From Mycolicibacterium peregrinum (GTDB lineage Bacteria; Actinomycetota; Actinomycetes; Mycobacteriales; Mycobacteriaceae), in assembly GCF_001665625.1 (NCBI RefSeq), contig NZ_LZSY01000110.1, positions 167,875-231,874 of the forward strand: a stretch of DNA of 64,000 nt, written 5' to 3'. A program made the position numbers and the translations under genes. Positions 30,860 through 42,108 of this stretch are shown here, one piece after another (the first letter of the stretch is position 1; each line of letters starts with the position of its first letter). Under the pieces are notes generated by a model, which had not been told where the DNA came from, did no database searches, and worked only from the letters and a program-made list of their open reading frames with translations.

Positions 30860-32193
30860 CCCGATCGAAGAAAGCCGCAAAGAAGTTGGTGCCCCAACCC
30901 GTGATCGACCCGTATCTGCCGCGCAACGGCAACTTCGGGTACCGGGTGTCGCGCTACGAACTCGACCTGGAATACAAGGTCGCGATCAACCGGCTGGCCG
31001 GGACCGTCACCATCACCGCGGTGACCTTGGCCGCGGTGCGCAACTTCACCCTCGACCTGTCCGACGCTCTTACGGTCTCGCGGGTCTCGGTGAACGGCCG
31101 CCGCCCCGCCCAGTACCGATGTTCGGGCGGGAAGCTGTCGATCACGCTGCCCACGGCACTGCCGGCCGGCGCCGCGATGACCGTCGTCATCCGCTACAAC
31201 GGAACCCCGCGCCCAATCGAATCCTTCTGGGGTGACGTCGGTTTCGAGGAACTGTCGAACGGCGCCCTGGTGGCCGGCCAACCCAACGGGGCGGCTTCCT
31301 GGTTCCCGTGCGACGACCATCCGAGTTCGAAGGCCAGCTACCGGATCCAGATCAGCACCGACAGCCCCTACTACGCCCTGGCCAACGGCGAGTTGATCTC
31401 CCGAAAGGCCCGCGCCGGGCACACCGTGTGGACCTACGAGCAGGCCGAACCCACATCGACCTACCTGATCACCCTGCAGATCGGCCAGTACGAGAACCAC
31501 CGGCTGACCAAGACACCGGTACCGATGCACGCAGTGCTGCCTGCCCGGTTGCGCCGCAATTTCGAGCACGACTTCCAAGACCAGCCGCAGATGATGAAGC
31601 TCTTCATCAAGATGTTCGGCCCCTATCCGCTGGCCAGCGGCTACACCGTGGTGGTCACCGAGGACGATCTCGAGATCCCGTTGGAGGCCCAGGGCATCTC
31701 AATCTTCGGCGCCAACCACTGCGACGGGCACCGCGGCGCCGAGCGGCTGATCGCCCACGAACTGGCCCACCAGTGGTTCGGCAACTCGGTGACGGCGCGA
31801 CGCTGGCGCGACATCTGGCTGCACGAGGGATTCGCCTGCTACGCCGAGTGGCTGTGGTCCGAACACAGCGGCGGGCATACCGCCGCGGAGTGGGCCGAGC
31901 ACTATTACGAACGGCTGCGCGACAAGCCCCAGGATCTGCTGCTGTCCGATCCCGGGCCCGAGGACATGTTCGACGACCGGGTCTACAAACGCGGCGCACT
32001 GACCCTGCACGCGTTGCGCACCCTGATCGGTGACCGCAATTTCTTTGCGCTACTGAGGGATTGGACAGCCCGCTACCGCCACAGCACGGCGTTCACCGAC
32101 GATTTCACCGGGCTGGCCGCCGGCTACACCGACGAGCCGCTGCAGCCGCTGTGGCAGGCGTGGCTGTATTCGAAAGAGCTGCCAGACCTGTGA
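30856..32193 (+). CDS. Short M1-family metallopeptidase
   Basis: 445 residues from GTG 30856, overlapping the synthetase stop by 4 bases. N-terminal beta domain, then the gluzincin core IAHELAHQWFGNSVT (HExxH) with the third ligand Glu in WLHEGFACYAEWLW. The exopeptidase GAMEN motif is replaced by IPLEAQGIS, and the C-terminal helical domain of PepN-type enzymes is missing, as in a known group of ~450-residue actinobacterial M1 proteins. No signal peptide, so it is probably cytoplasmic. The coupling to a peptide synthetase suggests trimming or turnover of its product, which is inference. Confidence 0.92.
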   Translation: MTRSKKAAKKLVPQPVIDPYLPRNGNFGYRVSRYELDLEYKVAINRLAGTVTITAVTLAAVRNFTLDLSDALTVSRVSVNGRRPAQYRCSGGKLSITLPTALPAGAAMTVVIRYNGTPRPIESFWGDVGFEELSNGALVAGQPNGAASWFPCDDHPSSKASYRIQISTDSPYYALANGELISRKARAGHTVWTYEQAEPTSTYLITLQIGQYENHRLTKTPVPMHAVLPARLRRNFEHDFQDQPQMMKLFIKMFGPYPLASGYTVVVTEDDLEIPLEAQGISIFGANHCDGHRGAERLIAHELAHQWFGNSVTARRWRDIWLHEGFACYAEWLWSEHSGGHTAAEWAEHYYERLRDKPQDLLLSDPGPEDMFDDRVYKRGALTLHALRTLIGDRNFFALLRDWTARYRHSTAFTDDFTGLAAGYTDEPLQPLWQAWLYSKELPDL

Positions 32194-33467
32194 CCGATGG
32201 CGGCGCCGCCCCAGCAACTGGACCGATAACGCGCAGCAGCGTCGCCCGCGTCGGGCTGGCGACGGCGATCAGCGCACTGTGCGGCTATGCCGTGCTGTAT
32301 CTGGCCGCCCGCGACCTCGAGCCGGCAGGCTTCTCGATCTTCAGTGTGTTCTGGGGCGCGTTCGGCCTGGTGACCGGCGCCGCCAACGGGCTGTTGCAGG
32401 AGGCCACCCGCGAAGTCCGCTCGGCACGTCACCGTGACCTCTCCGGAAGCCCCAGCACCCACCCGATGCGGATCGCAGGGCTGGTCGGCATCGTCGCGGC
32501 CATGGTGATCGCGCTCAGCTCACCGCTGTGGAGCTCGCACGTATTCGCCGAGTCCCGGGCGCTGAGTGTGGTGCTGCTCAGCGTCGGGCTGGCCGGATTC
32601 TGCCTGCACGCCACCCTGCTCGGCATGCTCGCCGGAGTGAACCGCTGGACCGAGTACGGGGCCCTGATGGTCACCGACGCCGGAATCCGGGTGGCTGTCG
32701 CGGCCGCCACGTTCGTTCTCGGCTGGGGCCTGGCCGGATTCCTGTGGGCCACCGTGGCCGGCGCGGTGGCCTGGCTGATCATGCTGATCGCGGCACCGGC
32801 GGCGCGCCTGGCCGCCGGCCTGCTCACCGCGGGCAGTCCCGCGACGTTCCTGCGCGGGGCGGCCCACTCGATCGCTGCGGCCGGCGCCAGCGCGATCCTG
32901 GTGATGGGGTTCCCGGTGCTGCTCAAGGCCACCTCCGGTGATCTGGGTGCGGCCGGCGGTGTGGTGATCCTGGCCGTGACGCTGACGCGCGCACCGCTGC
33001 TGGTTCCGCTCACCGCGATGCAGGGCAACCTGATCGCGCACTTCGTCGACCAACGCGACAAGCGGCTGCGGGCATTGCTGGCCCCCGCCGCCGCCGTGGC
33101 CGCGCTGGGTGCCGTGGGTGTGGCCGCGGCCGGACTGCTGGGGCCGTGGCTGCTGCGGGTGGGATTCGGCGACGAGTACCGGGCGGGCGGACCCCTGCTG
33201 GCCTGGCTGACCGCCGCCGCTGTCGCCATCGCCATGCTCACGCTGACCGGCGCCGCGACGGTCGCGGCCGCCCTGCACCGGGCCTACGCACTGGGCTGGA
33301 TCATCGCCACTGTCGCGGCCGTGGCGCTGCTGCTGCTGCCAGTCGGGCTGGAGACCCGGACCGTCATCGCGCTGCTGTGCGGACCGCTGGTGGGCATCGC
33401 GGTTCACCTGGGCGCGCTGGCGCGCGCGACGCTGGAACGAAACGGAGCGGCTCCGGCCGCGACATAA
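32190..33467 (+). CDS. Polysaccharide-type multi-pass membrane protein, flippase-like (Rv3630 homologue)
   Basis: 425 residues from GTG 32190 (GTGA overlap with the peptidase stop). About twelve hydrophobic helices with small loops, for example VGLATAISALCGYAVLYLAA and LLGPWLLRVGFGDEYRAGGP, the layout of Wzx/MOP-type lipid-linked sugar transporters. It lies directly upstream of ppgS, which makes a polyprenyl-phosphate-linked aminosugar, so a role in moving that lipid carrier across the membrane is a reasonable inference. No direct evidence of substrate in the sequence. Confidence 0.85.
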   Translation: MTDGGAAPATGPITRSSVARVGLATAISALCGYAVLYLAARDLEPAGFSIFSVFWGAFGLVTGAANGLLQEATREVRSARHRDLSGSPSTHPMRIAGLVGIVAAMVIALSSPLWSSHVFAESRALSVVLLSVGLAGFCLHATLLGMLAGVNRWTEYGALMVTDAGIRVAVAAATFVLGWGLAGFLWATVAGAVAWLIMLIAAPAARLAAGLLTAGSPATFLRGAAHSIAAAGASAILVMGFPVLLKATSGDLGAAGGVVILAVTLTRAPLLVPLTAMQGNLIAHFVDQRDKRLRALLAPAAAVAALGAVGVAAAGLLGPWLLRVGFGDEYRAGGPLLAWLTAAAVAIAMLTLTGAATVAAALHRAYALGWIIATVAAVALLLLPVGLETRTVIALLCGPLVGIAVHLGALARATLERNGAAPAAT

Positions 33468-33484
33468 GGCCGGAGTGTAGTTTG

Positions 33485-34195
33485 GTGCCCATCGACATGC
33501 GCTTTCACGACATTTGGATCATCATCCCCGCCTTCAACGAGGCGAGCATCATCGGCGACGTCATCTCGGACGTGCGCTCGGTTTTCCCTAACGTGGTGTG
33601 TGTCGACGACGGGAGCCGCGACGGCACGGCCGACCTGGCCGTGCAGGCCGGCGCGCACGTGGTCCCCCATCCGGTGAACCTCGGTCAGGGCGCGGCGATC
33701 CAGACCGGCGTCGAATACGCGCGCAGCCGGCCAGGGGCCCGGGTGTTCGCCACGTTCGATGCCGATGGTCAGCACCAGGTCAAGGACGTGGTGCGAATGA
33801 TCGACCGGCTCGACACCGACGGCGCCGATCTTGTGGTGGGCACCCGGTTCGCCAATCCGGACGCCCATGCGGTGACGCACACCCCGCCGTTGAAGCGGAT
33901 CATCCTGCGTGCGGCGGCATTCCTGAGCCCGCAGAGCCGCGCCTTCGGGCTCACCGACGCGCACAACGGACTGCGGGTGTTCAACAAGTTGGTCGCCGAC
34001 GAACTCAACCTCACGATGAACGGCATGAGCCACGCCGGCGAGTTCATCTCTCTGGCCTACGAAAACCGTTGGCGCGTAGTCGAGGAACCGGTCGAGATCC
34101 TCTACACCGACTACTCGAAGTCGAAGGGGCAACCACTGCTCAACGGGGTGAACATCGTCTTCGACGGGCTGTTACGCAGGAGGATGTCCCGGTGA
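33485..34195 (+). CDS. ppgS: Polyprenyl-phospho-N-acetylgalactosaminyl synthase PpgS (Rv3631 homologue)
   Basis: 236 residues from GTG 33485 (GGAG nine bases upstream); ATG 33497 is the alternative. GT-A family 2 enzyme of the DPM1 type: WIIIPAFNEASIIGDVI, VCVDDGSRDGTADLA, NLGQGAAIQTGVEYA and the metal-binding FATFDADGQHQ. In M. tuberculosis Rv3631 transfers GalNAc from UDP-GalNAc to polyprenyl phosphate, the donor for the galactosamine substituent of arabinogalactan. Its stop overlaps the DUF2304 gene by 4 bases, matching the functional pair Rv3631-Rv3632. galE1 at 38227 could supply UDP-hexosamine epimer. Confidence 0.92.
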   Translation: MPIDMRFHDIWIIIPAFNEASIIGDVISDVRSVFPNVVCVDDGSRDGTADLAVQAGAHVVPHPVNLGQGAAIQTGVEYARSRPGARVFATFDADGQHQVKDVVRMIDRLDTDGADLVVGTRFANPDAHAVTHTPPLKRIILRAAAFLSPQSRAFGLTDAHNGLRVFNKLVADELNLTMNGMSHAGEFISLAYENRWRVVEEPVEILYTDYSKSKGQPLLNGVNIVFDGLLRRRMSR

Positions 34196-34542
34196 ACTGG
34201 ATTCAGGCACTGCTGATCGTCGCGGTGCTGGTGCTGTTGGCGTACCTGCTGGGGTCACGGCGCAGCGCGCGGTCCAAGGCGTGGGTGAAGGTCGGTTTCG
34301 TGTTGTTCGTGGCCGCCGGCATCTACGCGATCCTGCGCCCCGACGACACCACCGTGGTGGCGAATTGGCTTGGTGTGGACCGCGGTACGGACCTGATGGA
34401 GTACATGCTCATCATCGCGTTCGTGTTCGTCACGCTGTCGACGTATTTGCGCATCAAGGATCTCGAGCTGCGCTACGCCCGGCTGGCCCGGGCCGTGGCG
34501 CTGCAGAACGTGCGGGTGCCGGCCACCTCAGAAGATGAATGA
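34192..34542 (+). CDS. DUF2304 small membrane protein, PpgS partner (Rv3632 homologue)
   Basis: 116 residues from GTG 34192 overlapping the ppgS stop. Three hydrophobic helices (IQALLIVAVLVLLAYLLGS, VKVGFVLFVAAGIYAIL, YMLIIAFVFVTLSTYL) and a C-terminal amphipathic helix rich in Arg/Leu (LRYARLARAVALQNVRV). In M. tuberculosis the homologue enhances the activity of the PpgS enzyme, probably by membrane anchoring. Its end overlaps the TPR-like gene by 8 bases, so it remains within the same transcript. Confidence 0.9.
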   Translation: MNWIQALLIVAVLVLLAYLLGSRRSARSKAWVKVGFVLFVAAGIYAILRPDDTTVVANWLGVDRGTDLMEYMLIIAFVFVTLSTYLRIKDLELRYARLARAVALQNVRVPATSEDE

Positions 34543-35824
34543 CGAGCCATCCGGCCCTACCGACGACCCGGCGTCGCTGAACGCGCTGCTGGCTGTCGCG
34601 GCCGAGCGCCAGAGCGCAGGCGATCTGCGCGGGGCGCTGCGCAGTGCCATCGAGGTTCACGAAGCCCGACGCGCCACCCTGGGCAACGATCATCCGGACA
34701 CGCTCGCCGTGGCGTGGCTCGTGGTCAGCTGGCGATACGACCTCGGCGAAGCCGGGGCCGTCGAAGCCATCCGTGACCTGCTCCCGACCATGGAGCGCAT
34801 CCTCGGTGCCGAGCATCGCGATACGTTGTGGGCACGGCACACCCTGGCCGCAATCGACGACAGCGCCACAGATCCGGCCGATCGGCTGCTGCGATGGGTT
34901 CACCTGTGCGGTGCCGGCACTCGTGCCTTCGGCGCACGCCACCCGCTGACGCTGGCCGCAGCATACGGAGCGGCGTTGGCTCGTCGCGATCTCGGCGATC
35001 CCTACGGGGCGAGTATGGAGGCGCTGGTCGTGCACCAGCACCGGGTCCGCCTCCTCGGTGACCACCATCCCGAAACTTTGGCGGCGCGACTGGCATACGT
35101 GAGCTGGCACGGTGAGGCGATGGGGGTTACCGCAAAGACCCTCGACGACCTCGACGACCTGATCCCGGTGCTGGAGAAAGCGCTCGGCCACGACGATCCC
35201 ACCACGTTGACGGCCCGGTATACCCGAGCCCTGTGGACCCCGGAATCAGCTGACAACACCATGGATCGCATTTCGGAATGGGAGGTCCTCGCAGAGGATC
35301 TCGCCCGCGGACGAGGCGATGCAGACCCATTGACCCTCTCGGCTCTGGGCAAACGGGACGCGGCTCGCATGGAGTGGCAGGACCTGCTGGAGGCGACCCG
35401 CGATATCGCCTACAGCGTTGAGTTCCAAGAGCAGAGCAACGACCCGCACTGCCCCGGCGCCGAAGCTGAGAGCAGGGCGACTGATGCCGCAGACGAGGAA
35501 GAGTCCGAGCAAGCACACTTCTTCGAATGCGTTGTGACGGCGAAAAGGGCGTTGTCGCAGTGCGTCCGGGGCGCCGGTAACGATGCACACCAGACGTTGC
35601 TGTGGCGTTACTACCTCGCATGGTGCCTGTGGGCCGGACACGAATTCGCTTCGGCCGGTCAGCGGGCCCGACGGCTTGTCGAGGACAGCACGATCATCGT
35701 CGGGAAGGACCATCCATTGACCGAGGCAGCGCGGATCTTGTTGTCCTTCAGTGACACCCAGGCATGGAATGGACTCTCACCGTTCTGGGACGGCAGCGAC
35801 GCCGCTGAACTGACCGGAAGTTAG
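34535..35824 (+). CDS. TPR (kinesin-light-chain-like) protein of unknown role
   Basis: 429 residues. Recurrent units such as ARRATLGNDHPDTLAVAWLV, RILGAEHRDTLWARHTLAA, RAFGARHPLTLAAAYGAA, RLLGDHHPETLAARLAYV and ALGHDDPTTLTARY recur every ~45 residues: the LG-x-(D/E)HP-(D/E)TL pattern of tetratricopeptide repeats of the kinesin light chain kind. No signal or membrane segment; no catalytic domain. It overlaps the DUF2304 gene by 8 bases on the left and the convergent TetR gene by 48 bases on the right. Such proteins usually scaffold protein contacts. Its link to the envelope operon is by position only. Confidence 0.85.
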   Translation: MNDEPSGPTDDPASLNALLAVAAERQSAGDLRGALRSAIEVHEARRATLGNDHPDTLAVAWLVVSWRYDLGEAGAVEAIRDLLPTMERILGAEHRDTLWARHTLAAIDDSATDPADRLLRWVHLCGAGTRAFGARHPLTLAAAYGAALARRDLGDPYGASMEALVVHQHRVRLLGDHHPETLAARLAYVSWHGEAMGVTAKTLDDLDDLIPVLEKALGHDDPTTLTARYTRALWTPESADNTMDRISEWEVLAEDLARGRGDADPLTLSALGKRDAARMEWQDLLEATRDIAYSVEFQEQSNDPHCPGAEAESRATDAADEEESEQAHFFECVVTAKRALSQCVRGAGNDAHQTLLWRYYLAWCLWAGHEFASAGQRARRLVEDSTIIVGKDHPLTEAARILLSFSDTQAWNGLSPFWDGSDAAELTGS

Positions 35825-36403
35825 CGACTGAGCAAACTCCGCCAACATGGCGATCCGGGCGTCCTCGAGTTCCGGCATCGGCAGCACGCGGCGCACCATC
35901 GCGGCGCCGTCGAACGTGTTGATCACGATGGTCAGCAGTACGGCGAAGACATCCTCGGGGATCTGGTCCATGCCGGGCCCGTGCTTGGCGGTTTCGTAGA
36001 TGTTGTGGATGTACTCGGTAAGCACCGCCTGGAGCGGGCCCCGCAGCTTTTCGTCAGTGCGCGCCGCCATCAGCAGTTCGTGCCACACGGTATTGGTTTC
36101 ACTGCCGGCGATGTCGCGCAGGATCGCCAGCGCCGCCGGCAGCGCCGGCTGCTCGGCGGCGATATCCGCACCCAGCTTGCTGCCCAACTCCACCTGCCGG
36201 CGCGCCACCTCCCGCGCCGTCGCCGCCATGAAGTCGCTCATCGTCGGGAAATGCCGGAACAGCGCGCCGTCGGAAACCTTGGCCCGCTTGGCGATCACCG
36301 CCGCCGAGGCCTTGGCGTAACCGACCTCGATGATGGTGTCGATGGCGGCGTCGAGTAGCCGTGCGACGGTCTCCTCGCGGCGCTGCTGCTGGGTTCTGGC
36401 CAT
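35777..36403 (-). CDS. TetR-family transcriptional regulator
   Basis: 208 residues. N-terminal helix-turn-helix TIIEVGYAKASAAVIAKRAK followed by VSDGALFRHFPTMSDFMAA, the TetR recognition helix. The C-terminal ligand domain is not assignable. It begins two bases after the amidohydrolase stop, so the regulator and enzyme form an operon. The perfect palindrome at 38209-38220 upstream of that enzyme is the likely autoregulatory site. The 3' end overlaps the convergent TPR gene by 48 bases. Confidence 0.93.
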   Translation of the reverse strand: MARTQQQRREETVARLLDAAIDTIIEVGYAKASAAVIAKRAKVSDGALFRHFPTMSDFMAATAREVARRQVELGSKLGADIAAEQPALPAALAILRDIAGSETNTVWHELLMAARTDEKLRGPLQAVLTEYIHNIYETAKHGPGMDQIPEDVFAVLLTIVINTFDGAAMVRRVLPMPELEDARIAMLAEFAQSLTSGQFSGVAAVPER

Positions 36404-36405
36404 CT

Positions 36406-38187
36406 CTATACGGGCGTGCGGTCCAGTTGCTCGGCACCGGCCCGCAGGTACCGGCCCGACTTCACCGATTCGCCGTAGCCGTCCCGGAACTGACCGTTGC
36501 GGAACACCACAGCACCGTTGACGGCGGTGGCGATGACGGCGTCGTCACTGCGGTTCACCATGCGGCTCAGCCCGCCGTAGAACGGGACCGGCTCCTCGTG
36601 ATAGGCCTCCACGGTGTCATTGAGGCCGGCCGGGTCGATCACCACGAAGTCGGCCCGGTCGCCTTGGCGCAGAGTTCCGGCCGGGACACCGAACCAGTCG
36701 GCCACCTCGCCGGTCAACCGGTGGACGGCATGCTCGGTGGTCATGAACGGCCTGCCCGCCAAGTGGGCGTCGCGGACCCGCTTGAGCAGCTTCACCGGGT
36801 AGTTGTAGAACGCCATGTTGCGCAGGTGCGCACCGGCATCCGAGAAACCCATGTGCACCGACGGTTCCTTGGCCAGCTTGTCCAGGAACTTCGGGCGGTT
36901 GTTGGCCACGATGGTCGTCCAGCGAACGTTGCGCTCACCGTTGTCGACCAGGACGTCGAGGAACGCATCGAGCGGGTGGATGCCGCGCTCGTCGGCGATC
37001 TGGCCGAAGCTCTTGCCGATCAGCGACCGGTCGGGGCAGTCGACGATCGTGGCGTCGTGGAAGTCGCGGTGCCACAAGGTCGGTCCGAGCACACGCCGGT
37101 CGAAGGACTTGCGGAACCGGCGGCGGTATTCGGGGTCGGCGAGCAGCTTGTTGCGCTCGAACTGGTCTTTGAGATGCAGCGCGGCCGTTCCGGCGCCGAA
37201 TTCCTCGAACACCGGCAGATCGATTCCGTCCGAATACAATTCGAACGGCACCGGCAGATGCTGGAACCGCACCTTGGCGCCCAGGATCCGGTTGAGCAGG
37301 CGGACGCCGGGCCCCAGCACCCGCACCGCGCCGGGCGAGGACTTGGCGTCGGCGGACACCAGCAGGCTCATCCGCACATCCCGGCGCCGGCCGAACTGGC
37401 CGCTGCTCTCCAGGAAGAAGTTCAGTGCCTCATGGACTTTCGCCACATTCGGCGCGCTCTGCAGCATCCGTCCGCGCTTGCGCAGGACCTTGATCAGGCG
37501 TCGACGCTCACGCCAGGTCGCGAACGTCGACGGCAATGCGCGGGAGCGGAACCGGTCACCGTCGAGCTTGTCGATTGCCGCGTCCATCCCGGACAGGCCG
37601 AGCATGCCCGCCTCGAGGGCCTCGTCGAGCTTGGCCGCCATGGTCTCCAGCTCGGCATCGGTCGGGGTGACACCACGGGTGGTGGCCCGATCCAGCCCGA
37701 GCACCGAGGCCCGCAGATCCGAATGTCCCAGCAGCGACGCGATATTCGGGCCCAGCGGCAACTCGTCGATGGCCTTCACATACTCGGCCGGACCCGACCA
37801 GGTCTTGTGCTGCTCCAAGGCGCCCAGCACGAACTGACGCGGAACCGCCTCGACGCGACTGAACAGGTCGGCGGCGTCCTCGGTGTCGGCGTACACCGTC
37901 GACAGCGAGCACATGCCGAGCAGCACGGTGGTCACCCCGTGGCGCACCGATTCCCGCAGACCCGGATCGAGCAGCACCTCGGCGTCGTAGTGCGTGTGGA
38001 CGTCGACGAAGCCGGGCAGCACCCATTTACCGCCGGCGTTGATGACGTCGGGACAATCGGTCTCGTCGAGCGGGGTGGCGGATACCGTGACCACTACCCC
38101 GTCGCGAATCCCCAGCGTACGGACCTGCGGCGGGGCGCCGGTGCCGTCGAACCACAAGCCGTTGCGAACGATGACGTCGTAGGACAT
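36406..38187 (-). CDS. Amidohydrolase, N-acyl-D-amino-acid deacylase family
   Basis: 593 residues. Metal-dependent hydrolase barrel: IRNGLWFDGTGAP-like start, zinc motif LPGFVDVHTHYDAEVLLDPG (HxH), TTVLLGMCS, and the later VHMGFSDAGAHLRNM with the catalytic Asp region. The insert and ending (RQGDRADFVVIDPAGL) match D-aminoacylase/D-glutamate deacylase relatives. It hydrolyses N-acyl amides in principle; the true substrate is unknown. It is controlled in all likelihood by the TetR protein encoded directly downstream. It is not obviously part of the GalN pathway beside it, though an N-deacetylase role would be worth testing. Confidence 0.9.
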   Translation of the reverse strand: MSYDVIVRNGLWFDGTGAPPQVRTLGIRDGVVVTVSATPLDETDCPDVINAGGKWVLPGFVDVHTHYDAEVLLDPGLRESVRHGVTTVLLGMCSLSTVYADTEDAADLFSRVEAVPRQFVLGALEQHKTWSGPAEYVKAIDELPLGPNIASLLGHSDLRASVLGLDRATTRGVTPTDAELETMAAKLDEALEAGMLGLSGMDAAIDKLDGDRFRSRALPSTFATWRERRRLIKVLRKRGRMLQSAPNVAKVHEALNFFLESSGQFGRRRDVRMSLLVSADAKSSPGAVRVLGPGVRLLNRILGAKVRFQHLPVPFELYSDGIDLPVFEEFGAGTAALHLKDQFERNKLLADPEYRRRFRKSFDRRVLGPTLWHRDFHDATIVDCPDRSLIGKSFGQIADERGIHPLDAFLDVLVDNGERNVRWTTIVANNRPKFLDKLAKEPSVHMGFSDAGAHLRNMAFYNYPVKLLKRVRDAHLAGRPFMTTEHAVHRLTGEVADWFGVPAGTLRQGDRADFVVIDPAGLNDTVEAYHEEPVPFYGGLSRMVNRSDDAVIATAVNGAVVFRNGQFRDGYGESVKSGRYLRAGAEQLDRTPV

Positions 38188-38208
38188 GACGCAACGCTAA
38201 ACGAGAAA

Positions 38209-38220
38209 GTGAGTACTCAC
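38209..38220. promoter_or_regulatory. Palindromic operator, likely TetR site
   Basis: GTGAGTACTCAC is a perfect 12-bp palindrome 21 bases upstream of the amidohydrolase ATG and 7 bases after the galE1 stop. The TGAGTACTCA core is a common operator form for mycobacterial TetR regulators, and one is encoded in this operon. A regulatory role is inferred from sequence and position. Confidence 0.65.
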
Positions 38221-38226
38221 AATCTT

Positions 38227-40982
<2,756 letters not shown>

Positions 40983-41235
40983 ATCAGCTGCTGAGATACT
41001 GACGGTTGACTGTCGGGATTCTGCTGGGGGGACGTTCTGTGAGCAGACTGCAATGACAACGCTGCTCCCCTGGCGACATCCCCGAGGAAATCGAAGCTTC
41101 CGGTGGCTGAGCCTCGCGGTTAGCGCGACGGAGAAGCCAAAAACGAGAACTCCCGAGAACCGAGGTGATGGCTCGCATGCCCGCACACGAGCGATCCCCA
41201 GCTACCTCCATCGGACCCCAGAAGGGTTCTGCAGT

Positions 41236-41715
41236 GTGACGCCACAACGAGTAGTGGCAGCAATCCTCGTATGCCTGACTTTCGTTGTCTCCGCGTGCAA
41301 CCCGACCGGTGACGCTCCTAGCGGCGACGCAACTTCCGACCAGATCCGCCACGATCTCGAACCCCTCACGAAACGCTTCCCGGCGATCGGCCACCCCATC
41401 TCGGCCACCTGGATGGGCGGCACGCTCGGTGTCCAACCAGATGGCCGGGCAACGGTTCCCGGGCCATCGGACTACTGGATCGAAGCGATCATCGAACTCG
41501 AACCGGCCACGGCAGATGCGCTGCGGTCGAAGTACGTCCCCACCGCAACAGCTGAGGCCCCAGAGCTCACAGAGAAGCTGCAAAAGGATGTGCCAGGCGG
41601 CCCCTTCCTCACCGGCCCAGCATTGGATACCGCACTCAGCAACGATGACTGGCGGTCGACCGCCTATCTCCACAGCGGATCGAACACACTCGTGATGCGA
41701 TCGGTCGACGACTGA
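41236..41715 (+). CDS. Putative lipoprotein, unknown function
   Basis: 159 residues from GTG 41236 with GAAGGG about nine bases upstream; the frame is open back to an ATG at 41053, which would hide the signal. The signal peptide VVAAILVCLTFVVSAC ends at a lipobox Cys, followed by a flexible NPTGDAPSGD stretch. The mature part has ATWMGGTLGVQPDGRATVPG and IIELEPATADALRSKY, which is not a family I recognise. Expected on the outer face of the membrane. Base composition is slightly lower in GC than neighbouring genes. Confidence 0.75.
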   Translation: MTPQRVVAAILVCLTFVVSACNPTGDAPSGDATSDQIRHDLEPLTKRFPAIGHPISATWMGGTLGVQPDGRATVPGPSDYWIEAIIELEPATADALRSKYVPTATAEAPELTEKLQKDVPGGPFLTGPALDTALSNDDWRSTAYLHSGSNTLVMRSVDD

Positions 41716-41742
41716 TTCGGAGCGCGTGCCAAGCTGGCAGGC

Positions 41743-42108
41743 ATGACTGACGTACGCGAACAGGGTCTGCGGGTCCTCCAGGAGATGGTGCCGCATCTGC
41801 CGGCAGACGTTGTGGAGCCCGACGGCAGCTTCGGCGACGAGCTGATGGGCATCGGCGTCGACAATGTCTTCGGCCGGTTGTGGAGTCGCGAGGGCCTGAG
41901 CCGGCGTGACCGCAGTCTGGTCACCATGGGCATCTTGATCGCCCTGCGGGCCACCGATGAGTTCGAGTCGCACGTCAGGATCGGGCTGCGAAACGGCCTC
42001 ACCGAGGACGAGATCGCCGAAGTCATCTACCACGCCAGCGGTTATGCGGGATTCCCCGCTGCGAATACCGCCCGCAACGTGGCGCGTGAAGCACTGGCAA
42101 AGGGCTAG
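41743..42108 (+). CDS. Carboxymuconolactone decarboxylase-family protein
   Basis: 121 residues. The all-helical CMD/AhpD-like fold is visible: FGRLWSREGLSRRDRSLVTM, LRATDEFESHVRIGLRNGLT and EDEIAEVIYHASGYAGFPAA are family blocks, the His in ESHVRIGL being the conserved one. The Cys-x-x-Cys pair of AhpD is absent, so it belongs with the gamma-carboxymuconolactone decarboxylase type rather than peroxidase partners. Substrate unknown. Its stop overlaps the stop of the convergent secreted-protein gene. Confidence 0.92.
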   Translation: MTDVREQGLRVLQEMVPHLPADVVEPDGSFGDELMGIGVDNVFGRLWSREGLSRRDRSLVTMGILIALRATDEFESHVRIGLRNGLTEDEIAEVIYHASGYAGFPAANTARNVAREALAKG

